Assembly: GCA_029266635.1 (NCBI GenBank)
Contig: JAQSWM010000009.1
Location: 150,759 to 214,758, forward strand
Length of the DNA: 64,000 bases
Direction of reading: 5' to 3'
Source of the DNA: Sphingobacteriaceae bacterium
GTDB lineage: Bacteria; Bacteroidota; Bacteroidia; Sphingobacteriales; Sphingobacteriaceae
The translations under genes and the position numbers were made by a program. The notes below the pieces were generated by a model. That model worked only from the letters and a program-made list of their open reading frames with translations, was not told where the DNA came from and ran no database searches. Positions 61,423 through 64,000 of the stretch are shown here, one piece after another (positions within the stretch are counted from its first letter, which is position 1; each line of letters opens with the position of its first letter).

Positions 61423-62415
61423 TTACTCTTCGTCTAACTTGAATTTAGACAGGTTCATGCCGAAAGACAAACCTTTAGATTTTACTAAATCCTGAATCTC
61501 AGTAAGCGATTTCTTACCGAAGTTTCTGAACTTAAGCATATCAGCAACATCGTAAGATACCAATTCTGCAAGGCTGCGTATATCAGCTGCTTTTAAGCAG
61601 TTAAGAGCACGTACAGAAAGGTCAAGGTCAACTAACTCAGTTTTCAGGATCTTGCGCATGTGCAGGATTTCCTCGTCAACTTCTTTAGTCTCCTCTTTAG
61701 CCTGAGCTTCCAGCATAATGTTCTCATCAGAGAATAACATGAAGTGGTGGATCAGGATTTTAGCAGCCTCTTTTAAAGCATCTTCCGGATGGATTGAACC
61801 ATCTGTAGAGATATCAAGCACCAATTTCTCGTAGTCGGTTTTCTGCTCAACACGATAGTTCTCGATAGTATATTTTACATTCTTTATAGGAGTGTAAATA
61901 GAATCGATCGCGATAACGCCAAGAGGAGAATCAGCTACCTTATTTTCGTCAGCCTGGATATAACCTCTGCCTTTGCTTACAGTAAGTTCAACCTCAAGCG
62001 TAACAGAAGTTTCCATGTTACAAACAACAAGATCAGGGTTTAACACCTCAAAGTTGTTTGAGAACTTAGTGATATCGCCAGCGGTGAATTGATCTTTACC
62101 GTTGATGATCACAAATATTTTTTCGCTATCGCCGGCTTCGTTAATCTTCTTGAAACGAACTTGCTTCAAGTTCAGAATGATCTCGGTAACATCTTCTACA
62201 ACACCTTTGATGGTAGAAAACTCGTGAGATACACCTGAAAAACGAACTGAAGTTATAGCGAAACCTTCAAGAGAAGATAACAGAATACGACGTAAAGCAT
62301 TACCTATGGTAACACCGAAACCTGGCTCCAACGGGCGGAATTCAAACGTCCCGTCGAAATCCGTAGATTTCTGCATAATAACTTTATCAGGTTTCTGAAA
62401 TGCTAAAATTGCCAT
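61423..62415 (-). CDS. rpoA: RNA polymerase alpha subunit
   Basis: The 330-residue protein has the N-terminal assembly domain ([47 protein letters not shown]) and a C-terminal domain (about 250-330) with [23 protein letters not shown] and [13 protein letters not shown], which binds UP elements and activators. The linker between them carries an Glu-rich run. It lies in the usual alpha operon position between rpsD and rplQ; the spacer to rpsD holds TGAGATTTGAGA-type repeats. Confidence 0.98.
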   Translation of the reverse strand: MAILAFQKPDKVIMQKSTDFDGTFEFRPLEPGFGVTIGNALRRILLSSLEGFAITSVRFSGVSHEFSTIKGVVEDVTEIILNLKQVRFKKINEAGDSEKIFVIINGKDQFTAGDITKFSNNFEVLNPDLVVCNMETSVTLEVELTVSKGRGYIQADENKVADSPLGVIAIDSIYTPIKNVKYTIENYRVEQKTDYEKLVLDISTDGSIHPEDALKEAAKILIHHFMLFSDENIMLEAQAKEETKEVDEEILHMRKILKTELVDLDLSVRALNCLKAADIRSLAELVSYDVADMLKFRNFGKKSLTEIQDLVKSKGLSFGMNLSKFKLDEE

Positions 62416-62442
62416 TTATCTTTTTTTATTTTGTTTATGGAT

Positions 62443-62550
62443 TTGAGACGTGAGATGTGAGATATACTATCTGACTCCAACTTCCCTTTCAAATCATTTT
62501 TAAGAAACAAAGAATGAGATTTGAAGCTCAAATCTCATATCTCAATTCTT
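62443..62550. repeat. TGAGATTTGAGA-type repeats between rpsD and rpoA
   Basis: TTGAGACGTGAGATGTGAGATA begins at 62443, and ATGAGATTTGA-agc-TCAAATCTCAT (62514-62538) forms a perfect 11-bp hairpin followed by more inverted copies. The repeats occupy most of the 140-bp spacer inside the operon. Confidence 0.6.
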
Positions 62551-62555
62551 AGATC

Positions 62556-63164
62556 TTATTTAGAGTACAACTCGACGATCAGGTTTTCCTTGATATTCTC
62601 AGGAATCTCATCGCGGTTTGGATAGTTCAGGAATTTACCTGACAACTCGTTAGCATCCCACTCTAACCAGCTAAACTTGTTTATCTTTCTGCCAGCAACG
62701 GAGTTAGATACAGCCTCAAGTGCTTTTGAACGCTCACGCACAGCAATTACATCACCAGCACGAAGGGAATAAGATGGGATATTTACAACCTCACCATTAA
62801 CAGTGATATGCTTGTGGCTAACCAATTGACGTGCGCCAGAACGTGTAGGTGCAATACCTAAACGGTAAACTGCATTATCTAAACGTGCTTCCAACAATTT
62901 CAACAGGTTCTCTCCTGTAATACCTTCTTTAGAAGAAGCCTTGTGGAAAAGGTTTTCGAATTGCTTCTCCAAAACACCGTAGGTATATTTTACTTTTTGC
63001 TTCTCCATCAACTGAATCTTGTATTCAGATTCCTTTCCACGACGCTTGGATGCGCCGTGCATGCCTGGAGGATAATTTTTTCTTTCTAATGCCTTGTCTG
63101 GTCCGAAGATTGGCTCTCTGAACCTACGGGCGATTCTGGATTTTGGTCCTGTGTATCTTGCCAT
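62556..63164 (-). CDS. rpsD: 30S ribosomal protein S4
   Basis: The 202-residue protein begins [21 protein letters not shown], has [36 protein letters not shown] (the S4 RNA-binding domain) and ends [15 protein letters not shown]4 nucleates 30S assembly and in enterobacteria represses the alpha operon; whether that control exists here is unknown. It sits in its usual place between rpsK and rpoA. Confidence 0.98.
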   Translation of the reverse strand: MARYTGPKSRIARRFREPIFGPDKALERKNYPPGMHGASKRRGKESEYKIQLMEKQKVKYTYGVLEKQFENLFHKASSKEGITGENLLKLLEARLDNAVYRLGIAPTRSGARQLVSHKHITVNGEVVNIPSYSLRAGDVIAVRERSKALEAVSNSVAGRKINKFSWLEWDANELSGKFLNYPNRDEIPENIKENLIVELYSK

Positions 63165-63242
63165 TGTTGTTGTTTTTTAAAGTATCTATCAGCCTATAGC
63201 TGAAGAATCTTAGCTTTAAAACCTTTGTTGATTATGTATAAA

Positions 63243-63632
63243 TTAAACTCTTCTCCGTTTTGGAGGGCGACAGCCATTGTGTGGCATCGGAGTGATATCT
63301 CTGATAGTTGTTACCTCAATACCGGTAGTCTGAAGCGTACGTATAGCCGACTCACGACCAGAGCCCGGGCCTTTTACGAAAACCTCTACCTTGCGCAAGC
63401 CTAAGTCGTAAGCTACTTTTCCGCAATCGGAAGCAGCCTGGCCAGCGGCGTAAGGCGTGTTTTTCTTTGAACCTTTAAAACCCATTTTACCGGCAGAAGA
63501 CCAAGAAATAGTCTGTCCCTGAGTGTTGGTCAAGGTGATGATTATGTTGTTGAATGTAGCGTTAACATGTGCTTCGCCAACAGGCTCAACAACAACTACA
63601 CGCTTTTTGGTTACTTTTTTAGTTTTAGCCAT
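63243..63632 (-). CDS. rpsK: 30S ribosomal protein S11
   Basis: The 129-residue protein has the S11 core [58 protein letters not shown] and a C-terminal [18 protein letters not shown]. It binds the 30S platform near the mRNA exit. The N-terminus carries a basic [12 protein letters not shown] tail. It lies between rpsM and rpsD, and its upstream spacer carries more of the dispersed repeats. Confidence 0.98.
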   Translation of the reverse strand: MAKTKKVTKKRVVVVEPVGEAHVNATFNNIIITLTNTQGQTISWSSAGKMGFKGSKKNTPYAAGQAASDCGKVAYDLGLRKVEVFVKGPGSGRESAIRTLQTTGIEVTTIRDITPMPHNGCRPPKRRRV

Positions 63633-63635
63633 TTT

Positions 63636-63731
63636 TTGAGATTTGAGAAGTGAGACTTGAGACGTTAAACGTTCCCGGCACTCACATCTATTTCTTTTCT
63701 ATTCATGAGATTGGCAAACCAATCTCATATC
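63636..63731. repeat. TGAGA-type repeats and hairpin between rpsM and rpsK
   Basis: TTTGAGATTTGAGAAGTGAGACTTGAGACG at 63636-63664 is a tandem run of the same unit, and ATGAGATTGG-caaa-CCAATCTCAT (63705-63728) is a perfect 10-bp hairpin. These lie within the operon, between coding genes. Confidence 0.6.
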
Positions 63732-63736
63732 AATTA

Positions 63737-64000
63737 TTATTTAGTTGCTTTTTTCTTGTTAGCTACAGTCTTACGTTTTCCTTTACGGGTACGTGAGTTG
63801 TTTTTGGTACGTTGGCCACGGGTTGGCAAGCCTTTGCGATGGCGCAGGCCACGGTAGCAACCAATATCCATCAAACGCTTAATATTCAATTGAACCTCAG
63901 AGCGAAGGGAACCTTCAACTTTAATTCGGTCGTTGATAATTCCACGGATAGATGCCAACTGCTCATCAGTCCAGTCCTGAACTTTAACATCATAACCAAT
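63737..64000 (-). CDS. rpsM: 30S ribosomal protein S13, C-terminal part (cut by window edge)
   Basis: The reading frame enters from the right edge as [20 protein letters not shown] and continues through [31 protein letters not shown] to a stop at 63737, giving 87 residues. S13 is about 125 residues in the phylum, so roughly the first 38 are outside the window. The apparent internal start MASIRG is not the true start. S13 contacts the 50S subunit at the B1 bridges. It is the first alpha-operon gene visible here. Confidence 0.96.
   Translation of the reverse strand: MGYDVKVQDWTDEQLASIRGIINDRIKVEGSLRSEVQLNIKRLMDIGCYRGLRHRKGLPTRGQRTKNNSRTRKGKRKTVANKKKATK

Noticed and set aside
1..64000. CRISPR array, tRNA, rRNA, tmRNA, SRP RNA
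   Set aside because: No regular repeat-spacer series and no recognisable structural RNA was found; nearly all spacers are too short, and the 470-bp gap at 4.36-4.83 kb shows none of the expected conserved pieces.

Overview
The window is a stretch of a Bacteroidota chromosome, most likely from the Sphingobacteriaceae (Pedobacter/Mucilaginibacter type); the genus is inference. Supporting signs are promoter-like TAnnTTTG (-7) boxes ahead of many starts, almost no Shine-Dalgarno sequences, a TonB receptor with a CarboxypepD_reg plug extension, a PorV/PorQ-like barrel protein, LytS/LytTR signalling, and small proteins typical of the phylum (lmo0937-type, DUF2795-type, TIGR00266/AIM24). Most of it is ordinary core genome, densely packed. 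No tRNA, rRNA, CRISPR array, prophage or complete insertion sequence was found.

Layout. 1-3.7 kb: cell-surface proteins and an LtaS-like sulfatase. 3.8-6.7 kb: accessory pocket, with an AT-rich lipoprotein gene bounded by what looks like an integron-cassette (attC-like) structure, a 470-bp gene-poor gap, cbpA-cbpM, and a second AT-rich orphan gene. 6.7-9 kb: Nudix, bioA and a ferritin-like protein in a tight minus-strand operon. 9-18 kb: TPR sensor kinase, YciI-like protein, cation efflux, aminotransferase, heptose kinase, ABC permease, queA, ispD. 18-21 kb: small stress-type proteins, then a minus-strand plsC-gatC-ABC ATPase-cobalamin adenosyltransferase run. 21-25.8 kb: trpS, dNK, kdsB, a small stress-type cluster with an SDR enzyme, and a Sua5/YciO protein. 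25.8-33.5 kb: GH3 glycosidase, M48 protease, dnaA, methylmalonyl-CoA mutase large subunit, IscA-type protein.

34.8-40 kb is a five-gene nucleotide-sugar operon (ugd, uxs, galE, rfbB and a PHP-type tyrosine phosphatase). It is followed by waaA, hemH, a TonB receptor, ispH and a carotenoid gene. 46.5-49.7 kb holds two LiaI/LiaF-like membrane proteins with a LytS/LytTR pair. 49.7-52.6 kb holds a thioredoxin-like lipoprotein and a carbonic anhydrase/SulP pair. 53-57.5 kb: propionyl-CoA carboxylase beta, GNAT, M42 peptidase, sugar nucleotidyltransferase. The right end is dnaK, an AIM24 protein and the alpha operon rpsM-rpsK-rpsD-rpoA-rplQ, with rpsM cut by the window edge.

Functional links. PccB, methylmalonyl-CoA mutase and the PduO-type adenosyltransferase form a dispersed propionyl-CoA to succinyl-CoA route. 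kdsB, waaA and the heptose kinase point to LPS core synthesis. ispD and ispH show the MEP isoprenoid route, consistent with the carotenoid gene. The best candidates for something unusual are the attC-like cassette at about 3.85-4.51 kb, the TGAGATTTGAGA-type repeats found both in the alpha operon spacers and in frame inside bioA, and several -7 boxes so close to start codons that the messages would be nearly leaderless.
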